Source: Vallitaleaceae bacterium
Lineage (GTDB): Bacteria > Bacillota > Clostridia > Lachnospirales > Vallitaleaceae
Length of the DNA stretch: 33,734 nucleotides
Assembly: GCA_028277605.1 (NCBI GenBank)
Contig: JANQFZ010000077.1
Coordinates: forward strand, 1-33,734
Direction of reading: 5' to 3'
Made by a program: the position numbers and the translations under genes. Positions 9,356-18,262 of this stretch are shown piece by piece; position 1 is the stretch's first letter, and each line of letters begins with the position of its first letter. The notes beneath the pieces were generated by a model that made no database searches, was not told the DNA's origin, and saw only the letters and a list, made by a program, of their open reading frames with translations.

Positions 9356-9625
9356 ACGTGCTTCACCTTCTTTTATTGATTAGCATTTAAATAAATTTGT
9401 ACACACTATACTTTAATTATTAACCTTTAAATAATGGTTATACGTCTATAATTTCTTAGTGTTCCCATTTTATGCATATAAATTCTTGTTATGCTGGATA
9501 TAGCTTGGTATAGCCATAATTTCAAAATTAGAGGTAAAGATTTAGCATGGAAATAATTTTGCATAGGCTTACCCTACATTTCTTACTATAATTAATTTGT
9601 AAATAAATGAAGGGGGTATTTAAAA

Positions 9626-11245
9626 ATGTCTATCAAACAAAAAACGACTAAAGTTGTTCTTTTTTTTAGCCTTTTTACAGTTCTGAGTAGTTTTTTGGTA
9701 TTCGATGTAAGAGCGGAAGTAAACGATGAAGATAAAATATCAATGGGCTATGTTTATCATGGAAATGTGGGCTCGTATACCTCTAGTATTAATAAAGCGA
9801 ATGGCTCACTTAATATTGTTTCACCCAATTATTTTAATCTAAATCCAGATGGTTCTCTATACCTTGAAAATGTCCAAAGCTCATTTATCAATACAATGCA
9901 TGAAAAGGACATCAAAGTGGTACCTTTCCTCAGTAATCATTGGGATAGAGATAAGGGTATACAAGCCTTACTCAATAAGGATGAGCTTGTAAGGGATCTT
10001 GTGGATACCGTTATGATGTTAAACCTAGATGGTATTAATATTGATTTAGAGAATATAACACATACAGAGAAAGAATTGTTTATAGAGTTCATAAAAACCT
10101 TAAGACAAAGGCTTCCTGAGAATAAGATACTATCTGTGGCAGTAGCCGCTAATCCTAATGGGTATACAACTGGATGGCATGGCGCTTACGACTACTATGA
10201 ACTACAGAAATACTGTGATTATCTTATTATTATGACTTATGATGAAAGCTGGTATGGCTCTTTACCAGGTCCCGTTGCCAGTATACAATTTGTTGAGGCT
10301 TCTATTCAATATGCCTTAAACCAAAATGTTCCATCAGAGAAGATAGTCATGGGCCTGCCTACCTATGGACGCTATTGGAATGAGACTTCTTCTAGTACCG
10401 GTGGTGCTGGTATTAGCTTAGTACAGGCTCATGACTTGATAGAGACCTACAATGGAACTATCGATTATGATAGGTCGGTTCAATCTCCAAGAGCATCCTT
10501 TACTATTTTGGACTCTGATCCAAATTTTACAATTTATGGGAAACTACTAACACCAGGCTCTTATACACTATGGTTTGAAAATCAAGCATCTTATAAGGAG
10601 AAAATCAAGCTGATACAATTCTATAACTTAAGAGGGGCCGCTAGTTGGAGTATTGGTCAAGAACATCCATCTTTCTGGACATATTACTCTTTATATATGG
10701 ATGGCATCTACTTTAATGACATCTCCCAGCATTGGGCATTTGAGGACATTCAACTGATGTTTGAATTAGGCTGGATGCTAGGTATTGATCAAGAACAGTT
10801 TGCTCCTGACAAAGTGGTAACTAGAGCTCAAGCAGCTACCTTATTAGTACGTGCTATGAATCTCTCATTAGATTATGGTTCTACCCATTTTAAAGATATA
10901 CCACATACGCATTGGGCGAAACATTACATTCAAACCGCCTATAAGAATGGGTTATTTATTGGAGATAAAAATGGCTATTTTAATCCAGAACAACCTTTAA
11001 CTAGAGAACAGATGGCAGCTGTTATTAATCGAATAATGGATATGGATTCTGAACCAAATAGCAATTTTTCTCCTTTTAATGATATTCTGCCATCGGATTG
11101 GTCCTATGCTGCTATTATGAATGTCTATGAGCATCATATACTCACGGGTTATCCAGATAGTACGTACAAACCAAAAAGACCGTTGAAACGGTCTGAAATG
11201 GCTTCATTAAGTGGTCGGCTATACCATAAAAGGATACTTCCTTAA
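9626..11245 (+). CDS. Secreted GH18 family glycosidase with three C-terminal SLH domains
   Basis: A 539-residue cell-surface enzyme. Signal peptide residues 1-30 end in VRA. Residues ~38-358 form a glycoside hydrolase 18 barrel: the catalytic signature is DGINIDLE (135-142), with Glu142 the acid and Asp140/Asp135 the supporting residues, followed by MTYDESWYG (203-211) and the barrel-closing Trp341 in ASWSIG. The layout is closest to YaaH/chitinase-like bacterial GH18 proteins that cut N-acetylglucosamine links in chitin or peptidoglycan. Three S-layer homology repeats follow (about 363-415, 424-478 and 488-535), each with the FxDI..HW / TRxQ(A/M) pattern, which should anchor it to secondary cell-wall polymer. 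GGGGG precedes the ATG by about 10 bases. A weak TATAAT lies at 9587-9592. The gene is isolated, ending nine bases from the convergent XRE gene. Confidence 0.9.
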   Translation: MSIKQKTTKVVLFFSLFTVLSSFLVFDVRAEVNDEDKISMGYVYHGNVGSYTSSINKANGSLNIVSPNYFNLNPDGSLYLENVQSSFINTMHEKDIKVVPFLSNHWDRDKGIQALLNKDELVRDLVDTVMMLNLDGINIDLENITHTEKELFIEFIKTLRQRLPENKILSVAVAANPNGYTTGWHGAYDYYELQKYCDYLIIMTYDESWYGSLPGPVASIQFVEASIQYALNQNVPSEKIVMGLPTYGRYWNETSSSTGGAGISLVQAHDLIETYNGTIDYDRSVQSPRASFTILDSDPNFTIYGKLLTPGSYTLWFENQASYKEKIKLIQFYNLRGAASWSIGQEHPSFWTYYSLYMDGIYFNDISQHWAFEDIQLMFELGWMLGIDQEQFAPDKVVTRAQAATLLVRAMNLSLDYGSTHFKDIPHTHWAKHYIQTAYKNGLFIGDKNGYFNPEQPLTREQMAAVINRIMDMDSEPNSNFSPFNDILPSDWSYAAIMNVYEHHILTGYPDSTYKPKRPLKRSEMASLSGRLYHKRILP

Positions 11246-11254
11246 AGTGTAGTA

Positions 11255-12064
11255 TTATCGTTTTTTATTCTTATATATGCCAATCATTAATAATATGATC
11301 AGCCCAAAAGTCTCTAAAACAAGTTCTAGCATTCTATATTGATAATTTTCGAGTATGACATCTATGACATTATCTAATGCTATGGTCAGAAGTATAATAA
11401 TTGAAGCCATATACCATTTATTAATTCTTAGGTTCAAGATTAATAGTGTCACACACAATAAATATACAAAACCTGCTGTTGCTAGTGGGAGTCCTAAAGG
11501 TATTACCCACCCTTTGAAAGTGGAAATCCTCTGAATAATAAATAAATAGGGTACTGTAGTTATGTATAATACTGCTATTGAAAACAACCACTTGTGTTTC
11601 GTGCAATATAACAAGCAGGTTAAGACCGACCAAGCAATTATTATACCACCCATTGGATAATAAGCCCACGTTAAGGTTTTATTAATAGCTGCATCACAAA
11701 TACTGCATACAAAAATCGCAACAATAAAGAGTATACTCATTAAGTAGTATACTTTTTGTTTTCTGTTTTGATTGCTTAAAAGACTAGAATAGCGTACGAC
11801 ATTAAAAGCAATAGAATTCATCGCTGAAGAGTCCTTCTCTTCATCCTTCGTCGTACTTTTTTCGCCTGTCAATAATTCATTAACACTAATGTCAAGAAGG
11901 CTAGAAAGAGGCTGTAATAAAGATATATCTGGATATCCTAAGCCTCTTTCCCATTTTGATACCGCTTTATCCGTAACCCCTAAAGCTTCTGCAAGATCTT
12001 TTTGTGTTAATTTCTTTTCTTTTCTTAACATACATATCAATAAACCGATTTTTTTATTATCCAT
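11255..12064 (-). CDS. XRE-family transcriptional regulator with multi-pass membrane C-terminus
   Basis: Residues ~5-62 are a Cro/C1-type helix-turn-helix (LTQKDLAEALGVTDKAVSKWERGLGYPDI, in which DKAVSKWERG is the recognition region). It is of the subgroup that often carries membrane-spanning tails. After a linker (~65-105) come about six hydrophobic segments (roughly 106-126, 132-152, 160-178, 186-210, 216-235, 243-264). The protein is therefore probably a membrane-tethered DNA-binding regulator. The ATG at 12064 is preceded by a strong AGGAGGT. A 16-bp perfect palindrome 91 bases upstream of the start (12155-12170) is a candidate operator. No obvious target gene lies beside it except the GH18 gene (convergent) and the broken cyclase gene. 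Confidence 0.85.
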   Translation of the reverse strand: MDNKKIGLLICMLRKEKKLTQKDLAEALGVTDKAVSKWERGLGYPDISLLQPLSSLLDISVNELLTGEKSTTKDEEKDSSAMNSIAFNVVRYSSLLSNQNRKQKVYYLMSILFIVAIFVCSICDAAINKTLTWAYYPMGGIIIAWSVLTCLLYCTKHKWLFSIAVLYITTVPYLFIIQRISTFKGWVIPLGLPLATAGFVYLLCVTLLILNLRINKWYMASIIILLTIALDNVIDVILENYQYRMLELVLETFGLIILLMIGIYKNKKR

Positions 12065-12375
12065 GTATAGTTACCTCCTAAGACTTTTTAATTTTATTGA
12101 TGCAATTGAATACACCATATCATTTTTTTATCTTTTTATCTATCCACTGTTAGTTTATTAACGTTAATAACTTATAAGCTAATAGTAGAGTGCTAGTCTT
12201 AATATGACTAAACCACTCATATTATGTATCTATAACTATTTCTATATGTAATCATTTCTTTGTTGACATAAAATAAGAATAAAAGGATCCTGTGATAAAG
12301 AACAATAGAATAGAACAAGCTACTCCTCGATTTTAAAGATTAATTAGATAAAAAGAAAGGCAAATATAAAAAAAT
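12065..12375. other. Gap between XRE regulator and broken cyclase gene
   Basis: About 310 bases of AT-rich sequence without a coding region on either strand. It holds the 16-bp palindrome at 12155-12170 and an isolated TTGACA at 12263-12268 with no good -10 partner. Nothing else recognisable. Confidence 0.5.
12155..12170. repeat. 16-bp perfect palindrome upstream of XRE gene
   Basis: TTATTAACGTTAATAA reads identically on both strands. It lies 91-106 bases upstream of the XRE start codon, a usual place for an autoregulatory operator. Binding by the XRE protein is inference only; AT-rich palindromes also occur by chance in such sequence. Confidence 0.4.
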
Positions 12376-12488
12376 CTATATCTCATTACTAATTTCCCCA
12401 TTACTTTTTTGCTTTTTTTCTAATTTCATTTGATACATCATTTCATCTACCTTATGAAGTGCATTAATAAAATTTGTTTGATCCTCTA

Positions 12489-13412
12489 TCATTCCATAAG
12501 AGATGTCATCTTTCTAAATTCATCTTTAATACTCTGTAGTATATGAGTGGCTCTTGAAATAGAAGTATGATAGAGCAATAATAAAAACTCATCACCGCCA
12601 TAACGGATAATTTTATCCTCATAATGAGTATATTTTTTTATGGTTATGACACAATCCTTTAACAATTGATCTCCTCTAATATGTCCATAGGTATCATTAT
12701 AATATTTAAAGTTGTCCATATCTATAAATATTATAATTTCGTTACCTTCTAACTGTATTTCTTCTAAGATATTTCTATTGTATGCTCCAGTAAGGTGGTC
12801 AATTAAAGATTTAGAATAAATCTCTTTTTTCTGTTGGTTAAGACGGGTGTACTCAAAAACAATGGATACACTTAATCCTATTGAATAAGCAATAATACCA
12901 TAAGGAAATAGATAAGGTATATGACACTTAAGAATATTGCTGATAACTGTAGCGACCAATACCAGCGTGGCAAATCCTATGGTTAAATATAGCCTCTTTT
13001 TTTTATACCTCATAAGCAAGTACATGGTATACAAGGGAGCAAATACAATGATTAAATTAAGATAATTTATATAGTGTCTCAACTGTATAAAACTATTGCT
13101 TTTTAATACCATGATTTCAGCAATGCCAACTCCAATAAAAAGTACATATCTAAATTTATGATGCTTTTTTACATAGTTTTCTATACCCAGCATAAGAAAA
13201 ATTGAAGATAAATAGGAGGAAAAAAACAAGAGTTTCTTTACATTTAGAAATGTGGACATACTCCCAAAGAAAGGTCTATATAAACAATAGAATCCATAAA
13301 CAGCTATAAACAGTGTTCCTAATCCTAAATAAAAGTACATAATCTTACTTTTCTTATCGACAGTCCCAATAACACATAAAATAAATGTAATGAGAATACT
13401 CATCCCCATCAT
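12489..13412 (-). CDS. 3' fragment of the broken cyclase: 7TM plus GGDEF (C-terminus lost)
   Basis: As it stands in the sequence this is an open frame of 307 codons from ATG 13412. It shows seven hydrophobic helices (about residues 1-20, 25-46, 53-75, 90-108, 115-134, 141-160 and 167-188), then the GGDEF domain from residue ~205 (DHLTGAYNR, DMDNF, YGGDEF at ~270). It stops after MTSLME, about 40 residues before the domain should end. If translated alone it would lack the sensor domain and the last beta-alpha element of GGDEF. No ribosome binding site precedes the ATG, which argues that it is not an independent gene. Confidence 0.6.
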   Translation of the reverse strand: MMGMSILITFILCVIGTVDKKSKIMYFYLGLGTLFIAVYGFYCLYRPFFGSMSTFLNVKKLLFFSSYLSSIFLMLGIENYVKKHHKFRYVLFIGVGIAEIMVLKSNSFIQLRHYINYLNLIIVFAPLYTMYLLMRYKKKRLYLTIGFATLVLVATVISNILKCHIPYLFPYGIIAYSIGLSVSIVFEYTRLNQQKKEIYSKSLIDHLTGAYNRNILEEIQLEGNEIIIFIDMDNFKYYNDTYGHIRGDQLLKDCVITIKKYTHYEDKIIRYGGDEFLLLLYHTSISRATHILQSIKDEFRKMTSLME

Positions 13413-13431
13413 AATAAGGTAAATATCATGA

Positions 13432-13917
13432 TTAAAAAATATTATAAAAACTGATTCTTGTTATGATATTTTCATAACGTTCAATAAATGGGGGTATATG
13501 CATGCCTACATCATCTAAGAAATAGGCTTGTATCAACAGTTCATTATGGTCATTATTCAGTATGTTTGTATTGAATCTAATGACATGCGCATAGTTCCAG
13601 ACATTGGCTGTGGGATTTTTGAAATCACCTACTTGTCTTATTAATTGATTATTTAAATATACTTTAAACGCATAACAGCTTATTTTCGGTATAACCAATG
13701 TATCGCCCTCGGTTGCACCAAATGTTATTTTATAAAAACCCCTGCCCGATTGTTTTACAAAATCGTAATAGGGCATATCCAGTTGATGTGGTTGATCATC
13801 AAAATAAACCTCCCAATTTTTATCAAGTATTGTTCCTGAAGGTTTAGATAAATAAAACAAAGAAAAAAATAACAATAGAAATAGTATACCTGCAAAAAGT
13901 AATCTTATGTATTTCAC
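13432..13917 (-). CDS. 5' fragment of the broken cyclase: extracellular DISM-type sensor domain
   Basis: This open frame from GTG 13917 (GGGGAG at 8-10 bases upstream; a further in-frame ATG at 13950 lies inside or before that site) encodes a signal-anchor helix (residues ~6-22) and a ~130-residue all-beta domain. Motifs such as GFYKITFGA and FKVYLNNQLIRQVGDF resemble the jelly-roll extracellular sensors that precede 7TMR-DISM regions and may bind carbohydrates. It stops at 13432 just where the first transmembrane helix should begin. Alone it would be a membrane-anchored external domain with no output. Confidence 0.6.
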   Translation of the reverse strand: MKYIRLLFAGILFLLLFFSLFYLSKPSGTILDKNWEVYFDDQPHQLDMPYYDFVKQSGRGFYKITFGATEGDTLVIPKISCYAFKVYLNNQLIRQVGDFKNPTANVWNYAHVIRFNTNILNNDHNELLIQAYFLDDVGMHIPPFIERYENIITRISFYNIF

Positions 13918-13967
13918 GAACTCATCTCCCCAAGCCCTACATATGCACATTTTGATTTTATTTTTAA

Positions 13968-13976
13968 ATTATAGCA
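13968..13976 (-). promoter_or_regulatory. Extended -10 promoter of the diguanylate cyclase gene
   Basis: On the minus strand TGCTATAAT (13976-13968) is an extended -10 element. The -35 position is merely T-rich. Transcription would begin near 13961, about 45 bases before the GTG start. Confidence 0.5.
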
Positions 13977-14110
13977 TACGAGTAAAAAAATAAAAATAGG
14001 TTACATAAAATCATAAAAATGTTTAATTTATTTTATTAAAGGTAAATCTTCATATTTCCTTCACAATTTAACTTTATTGTATAAATAAGCCATAATTGGG
14101 AGGTGTGAAT

Positions 14111-14824
14111 ATGGAAAACATTATTGAGGTCAAAAAACTAAAAAAAGTCTATAGTATGGGGAAAGAAGAGGTTTATGCCTTGAAAGGCATTGATTTAACC
14201 ATTAAGAAGGGTGAATTCTGTTCCCTTTTGGGAAAGTCAGGTTCAGGAAAATCTACACTTTTAAATATGATGGCAGGACTTGAAAAGCCTACTGAAGGGT
14301 CTGTTATCATTGACGGAAAACCCATAGAATCCCTTAATGAAAATGCTGTGACTAGAATAAGAAAACACTATATAGGCTTTATCTTTCAATCGTATAATCT
14401 ACTCCCCAGCCATACAGCATTGGAAAACGTCATGCTGCCGCTTATCTTTAATGACATGCCAAAAAAACAGCGTATAGAAAAAGGAAAAGAAATTCTTTCG
14501 GCTGTGGGTTTAGGTGATAGGTACTATCATAAGCCTAATCAAATGAGCGGAGGACAGCAGCAAAGAGTGAGTATTGCCAGAGCCTTTGTCAACAACCCAA
14601 GCATTATCTTTGCGGATGAACCGACAGGTAATTTGGACTCCAAAACAGAAAATGAAATTATGGATTTAATTGTAAAAATGAAGCAGACATACGATCAAAC
14701 CATTGTTATGGTTACCCATGATGAGGAAACCTCAAAGCATGCAGACCGAATTATAACCATTAAAGATGGTTTCATAGAAGATATTCAATATTCTGGAGGT
14801 AAAAAAAATGAAAACAAGGATTAA
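14111..14824 (+). CDS. ABC transporter ATP-binding protein, MacB/LolD type
   Basis: A 237-residue ATPase of the MacB/FtsE/LolD (DUF-type export) class. It shows Walker A GKSGSGKST (41-49), Q-loop FQSYNLLP, signature MSGGQQQR, Walker B IIFADEPTG and the H-loop VTHD. The start chosen is ATG 14111, preceded by GGGAGGTG at 14098-14105; an in-frame TTG at 14096 would lie inside that site. Such ATPases drive MacB-type permeases that work by mechanotransmission on extracytoplasmic substrates rather than by classical transport. The gene overlaps the next by 17 bases and heads a five-gene unit with the surface protein, permease and two-component system. Confidence 0.93.
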   Translation: MENIIEVKKLKKVYSMGKEEVYALKGIDLTIKKGEFCSLLGKSGSGKSTLLNMMAGLEKPTEGSVIIDGKPIESLNENAVTRIRKHYIGFIFQSYNLLPSHTALENVMLPLIFNDMPKKQRIEKGKEILSAVGLGDRYYHKPNQMSGGQQQRVSIARAFVNNPSIIFADEPTGNLDSKTENEIMDLIVKMKQTYDQTIVMVTHDEETSKHADRIITIKDGFIEDIQYSGGKKNENKD

Positions 14825-16856
14825 AAAGATAATTGGACTCAACTTGTTGATGATACTTTTGATTACATATAGTGTACCGATAAAGGCAGATACCGATAAC
14901 GACAGTACCTATAAACCCATATTAGAAATTGAATCCGTCAATATAGACGAACTGTATGCTGGAAGCGAAGCAGAATTAAAAATTGAACTTAAAAATACAG
15001 GCTTTTACTCCGCAAGAAAAATAGAAATACGATTAGATACTCATGAGAATTCTCCTATTAATATTATCAGCACCACCAATCGTCACTTCATAAAAACCCT
15101 AAACCCAAATGAAGGTGAAACCTTAACCTATCATCTAAAAGTAGATAATGCTGCTATTGAGGATTACTATGCATTAGATTTCACAATTGATTATTATAAT
15201 ACCGATGATGTTTTATATCAGGTAACAGAGAATATTAATTTTCATATCATTGAGAATGAAGATGAAGTCCAATTTGCTGTTACTAAAGTAGCACCTACAG
15301 AAGAAGTTTCTGCAGGAGAAGCATTTGATCTTGTTTTAGATATCATGAATGACTCTACCTCCATACCAAAAGATATCGTTATTTCACTAGATGGTTTGTC
15401 AACAGATACTTTAACAAATACCAATATCAATGAACAAACTATTGAAAAAATGAGTCCGACCGTCTCTCAGCAAGTAACCTTTAGCTTATATGCTAATGCC
15501 ACTCTAACTGAAGGTGTCTATCCTGTATCAATTAACATAGACTATGAAAATGAAGATGAAGAAGTTAAAAACAAGAGCTATGAAGTCTTTATCAATATCA
15601 TTGAAGAACAAGATTCTGATTTAGTTATCCAAAATATAAATAAAAGCCATACCACTGTCATACCTGAACAGGGTTTTACAATTGAGGTTGATATAGAAAA
15701 CATTAGCTCATTTGACGCAGAAAATGTGGAAGTTAATATTGAGCATGAACAAGAGTTGGTTCCTATATCACAGAGTAAGTTTGTTATTCAAGATTTACCA
15801 GCAGGTTCATCACAAACCGTATCTTTTCAATTAGAAGCTACGGATAATTCCATAACACAGAACTATCCTATTACTGTGTACGTCAATTATAATGATGGTG
15901 AATCATCCTTAAAACAATATACAGGAATCAATGTTAACAATGATGACGATGAAATCATCTATCTGCCTAAGCTCATGATCAATGAATACTCAACAGGAAA
16001 AGAGCAAATCTCCGTAGGAGAAAGCTTTGACCTTGCTTTTACTTTGTTAAATACAAGTACTGAAAAAACGGTAAAAAACGTAAAAATATCCCTTAATACA
16101 GACGGGGATACACCCGTATTTATGCCCATTGGACAAAGTAACAGCCTATATATTAACAGTTTATCACCAGAGAAAAAGGCTAACTTATCAATACCTCTAA
16201 AGGTTATATCGAGCGCAGAATCTAAGATATATGCACTTGATGTAGCTTTTGACTATCAGGATGATGACGGGAATGAATATAGCGATAACGAAACTATCAA
16301 TATACAGGTCTATCAAGATACAGAAATAACTATATCGGATGTTCGTATTGGTAAAATACTAGATAACAGCTATACCATAGAGGTAGATTTCTTTAATACT
16401 GGAAAGGTTGACATCAGTAATCTAATGGTTGATATTGAAGGTGTTGAGAACGCACAAAATAGCAACTATTATGTTGGTGATTTCTCTACTGGTCGAACGG
16501 ATATTTACGACGTTATCCTTAACGGCTCTATACCAAAACCACTTGAAGGCAAGATTATCTTTACCTATGATAACACCTTTGGTGAAAAAGTCGTCGTTGA
16601 GAAACCGTTTAATATCAAGAACGAACAAAGTACGGGAGCTAATAAATCAATAGGATCGGAATTAGGAAACGGAGGCAGATCGAAAGAAGCCTTTTCTAGA
16701 GGCGGTAAGAATAAGGAAAATATATCTCAAACTACGAACAGCAAGACTACAGCATTTATACCATCAACAGTACTATGGATTGGCATCCCCATTGTATTAG
16801 CTCTTCTCTTTGTGATTATTCTTCGCAAGAAAAAGAGAAAGAAAGGTATGAGCTAA
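14808..16856 (+). CDS. Secreted, membrane-anchored CARDB-repeat protein of the ABC operon
   Basis: A 682-residue protein with signal peptide (1-28, ending IKA), followed by at least five repeats of a ~100-residue CARDB / COG1361-like immunoglobulin-type beta-sandwich. Repeats start near LEIESVNIDE, VTKVAPTEEVSAG, VIQNINKSHTTVIP, LMINEYSTGKEQISVG and ISDVRIGKILDNS; each has the pattern ...G...(L/V)...N.(G/S)....(N/D)V.I. A serine/glycine/asparagine-rich linker (~605-645) leads to a single transmembrane helix (~652-671) and a basic tail KKKRKKG. It is therefore tethered at the outer face of the membrane. Its place between ATPase and permease suggests the role that the MacA adaptor has in Gram-negative systems, but the fold is different. 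GGAGGT precedes the ATG. Its acidic, threonine-rich composition is typical of surface proteins. Confidence 0.8.
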   Translation: MKTRIKKIIGLNLLMILLITYSVPIKADTDNDSTYKPILEIESVNIDELYAGSEAELKIELKNTGFYSARKIEIRLDTHENSPINIISTTNRHFIKTLNPNEGETLTYHLKVDNAAIEDYYALDFTIDYYNTDDVLYQVTENINFHIIENEDEVQFAVTKVAPTEEVSAGEAFDLVLDIMNDSTSIPKDIVISLDGLSTDTLTNTNINEQTIEKMSPTVSQQVTFSLYANATLTEGVYPVSINIDYENEDEEVKNKSYEVFINIIEEQDSDLVIQNINKSHTTVIPEQGFTIEVDIENISSFDAENVEVNIEHEQELVPISQSKFVIQDLPAGSSQTVSFQLEATDNSITQNYPITVYVNYNDGESSLKQYTGINVNNDDDEIIYLPKLMINEYSTGKEQISVGESFDLAFTLLNTSTEKTVKNVKISLNTDGDTPVFMPIGQSNSLYINSLSPEKKANLSIPLKVISSAESKIYALDVAFDYQDDDGNEYSDNETINIQVYQDTEITISDVRIGKILDNSYTIEVDFFNTGKVDISNLMVDIEGVENAQNSNYYVGDFSTGRTDIYDVILNGSIPKPLEGKIIFTYDNTFGEKVVVEKPFNIKNEQSTGANKSIGSELGNGGRSKEAFSRGGKNKENISQTTNSKTTAFIPSTVLWIGIPIVLALLFVIILRKKKRKKGMS

Positions 16857-16857
16857 G

Positions 16858-18237
16858 ATGAAGAACATTGATCTTGCCGGTATGGCAACTAGTAATTTAA
16901 AACGAAGAAAATCAAGAACACTATTAACGATTATGGGTATTGTAATAGGAACTATTTCTATTGTTCTAATGGTTGCTCTGGGGCTGGGTATGAAGGAGAC
17001 ATTTAGTCAACAGTTGGATCAAGTTGGCAGTATTAATATAATTGAAGTATCTAAAAGTGAAGATTCCACTGCTTCAACAAGACTTGCAGAACAAACCGAT
17101 AATAAACTAAAAGATATTGATATAGAATATTTTAAAGGTTTAGAGGGGGTAGAAGCTGTATCTCCTGTCCTTCAGACCAATATTAAACTAGTATCTGGCA
17201 AATATGAAATGTCAGCCTCTCTCATTGGTTTGGAGCCTGATAAAATGAATGCTTTTAGCTTTGATATAGACACAGGAAGACTTCTCACTGATGACGATGA
17301 AAATGTTTTATTACTAGGCGGCAAATTACCCTCTAGTTTTACAGAGGCTGTTGAAAGCAACACGAGAGGTTCAGCACCTAAAAATAATGCTAGAGGTTTT
17401 GGGTTTGGAGGAATGAAACCTACCGAAGAGGAAGAAACTTTGAATGTTGATGTATTTAATGATAGAATAAGTATGACCTTAGATACAAAATACAGCCCTC
17501 AAAAAGGTACAACTCAAACCCAATATAACATCTATAGAGTGAATGCCATTGGAGTTCTTGCAGACGGAGATATGACAAGAGACCGTAACGCCTATATGAA
17601 TATACATGCTCTGGAACAGCTATTAGAAGATTATAGTGAAGCCGATGGAACAACACTCGAGGATGGTTATGATAAAGCCTATGTCAAAGTCTATGACCTA
17701 GATTATTGCGATCCCATTGAATCTCTATTAGAACAACAAGGATATGAAACGACTTCCTACGCTTCTTTTGTTGAAACACTCCAAAGCACTACCGATATGC
17801 TTCAAGTAGCCTTAGGTGCTATTGGCGCTATTGCTCTGCTTGTTGCAGGTATCGGTATAACCAATACCATGATTATGGCTATTCATGAACGTAAAAGAGA
17901 AATCGGTGTCATGAAGGTTATCGGTGCTACGCTTATGGATATTCGGAACCTCTTTTTATTGGAAGCTGCTATTATAGGTTTTTTTGGTGGAGCTATTGGT
18001 ATACTTCTTTCAGTTTTAGCAAGCCAGCTGCTAAGCAGTTCTGGATTCAGCCAAATGGCTATGGGAGGCGGAGGCGGCAAAGGCATGTCTCCTTTAAGCG
18101 CCTTTTCATTCTCGATTCCATCGTGGCTGATTATCATAGGCTTGATATTTACTACACTCATAGGTATAATATCTGGGTATATACCTGCAAGAAAAGCTAT
18201 GAAAAGCAGTGCATTAGAAGCTATAAAGACCGAATAA
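16858..18237 (+). CDS. ABC transporter permease, MacB/FtsX family
   Basis: A 459-residue permease with the standard four-helix MacB layout. The first helix is at ~20-44 (RTLLTIMGIVIGT), followed by a periplasm-facing MacB_PCD domain (~48-310, unusually rich in Gly near 178-190). The FtsX domain follows with three helices (~318-342, ~368-392 and ~425-447), ending in the typical SGYIPARKAMKSSALEAIK. A Gly-rich stretch of five consecutive glycines near 402-406 interrupts the loop before the last helix. It begins one base after the stop of the CARDB gene and pairs with the ATPase at 14111. Together they probably form an export or mechanotransmission system for surface lipid, peptide or antimicrobial. 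The substrate is unknown. Confidence 0.9.
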   Translation: MKNIDLAGMATSNLKRRKSRTLLTIMGIVIGTISIVLMVALGLGMKETFSQQLDQVGSINIIEVSKSEDSTASTRLAEQTDNKLKDIDIEYFKGLEGVEAVSPVLQTNIKLVSGKYEMSASLIGLEPDKMNAFSFDIDTGRLLTDDDENVLLLGGKLPSSFTEAVESNTRGSAPKNNARGFGFGGMKPTEEEETLNVDVFNDRISMTLDTKYSPQKGTTQTQYNIYRVNAIGVLADGDMTRDRNAYMNIHALEQLLEDYSEADGTTLEDGYDKAYVKVYDLDYCDPIESLLEQQGYETTSYASFVETLQSTTDMLQVALGAIGAIALLVAGIGITNTMIMAIHERKREIGVMKVIGATLMDIRNLFLLEAAIIGFFGGAIGILLSVLASQLLSSSGFSQMAMGGGGGKGMSPLSAFSFSIPSWLIIIGLIFTTLIGIISGYIPARKAMKSSALEAIKTE

Positions 18238-18262
18238 ACTTTGCTAAATCGAGGTGTCTTAA

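Larger units (their letters stand above)
12376..13917 (-). pseudogene. 7TMR-DISM / GGDEF diguanylate cyclase, broken by two frameshifts
   Basis: Joined across two frameshifts this is one ~515-residue protein: an N-terminal membrane anchor, an extracellular beta-sandwich sensor domain, seven transmembrane helices, then a cytoplasmic GGDEF domain making cyclic di-GMP (YGGDEF at the active site, DHLTGAYNR and DMDNFKYYNDTYGH before it). First break: the T6 run on the minus strand at 13439-13434 stops the sensor part. Dropping one T gives ...FYNIF then NHDIYLIMM, which flows into the first helix. Second break: near 12505-12513 one A seems lost, and the -1 frame continues with ISYGMIEDQTNF...VDEMMYQMK, the normal GGDEF C-terminal end, to TAG at 12378-12376. 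The start is GTG at 13917 with GGGGAG upstream. Either the gene is inactivated or the sequence has indel errors at both homopolymers. Confidence 0.82.

Noticed and set aside
9480..9560. Direct repeat TATAGC..TATAGC as a regulator site for the GH18 gene
   Set aside because: Too short and imperfect in AT-rich sequence.
11177..11194. Perfect hairpin AGACCGTT-GA-AACGGTCT
   Set aside because: Lies within the third SLH domain codons for RPLKRS and has no T run; likely chance in coding sequence.
12263..12300. TTGACA as promoter
   Set aside because: No -10 element at 15-19 bases and no gene downstream on that strand.
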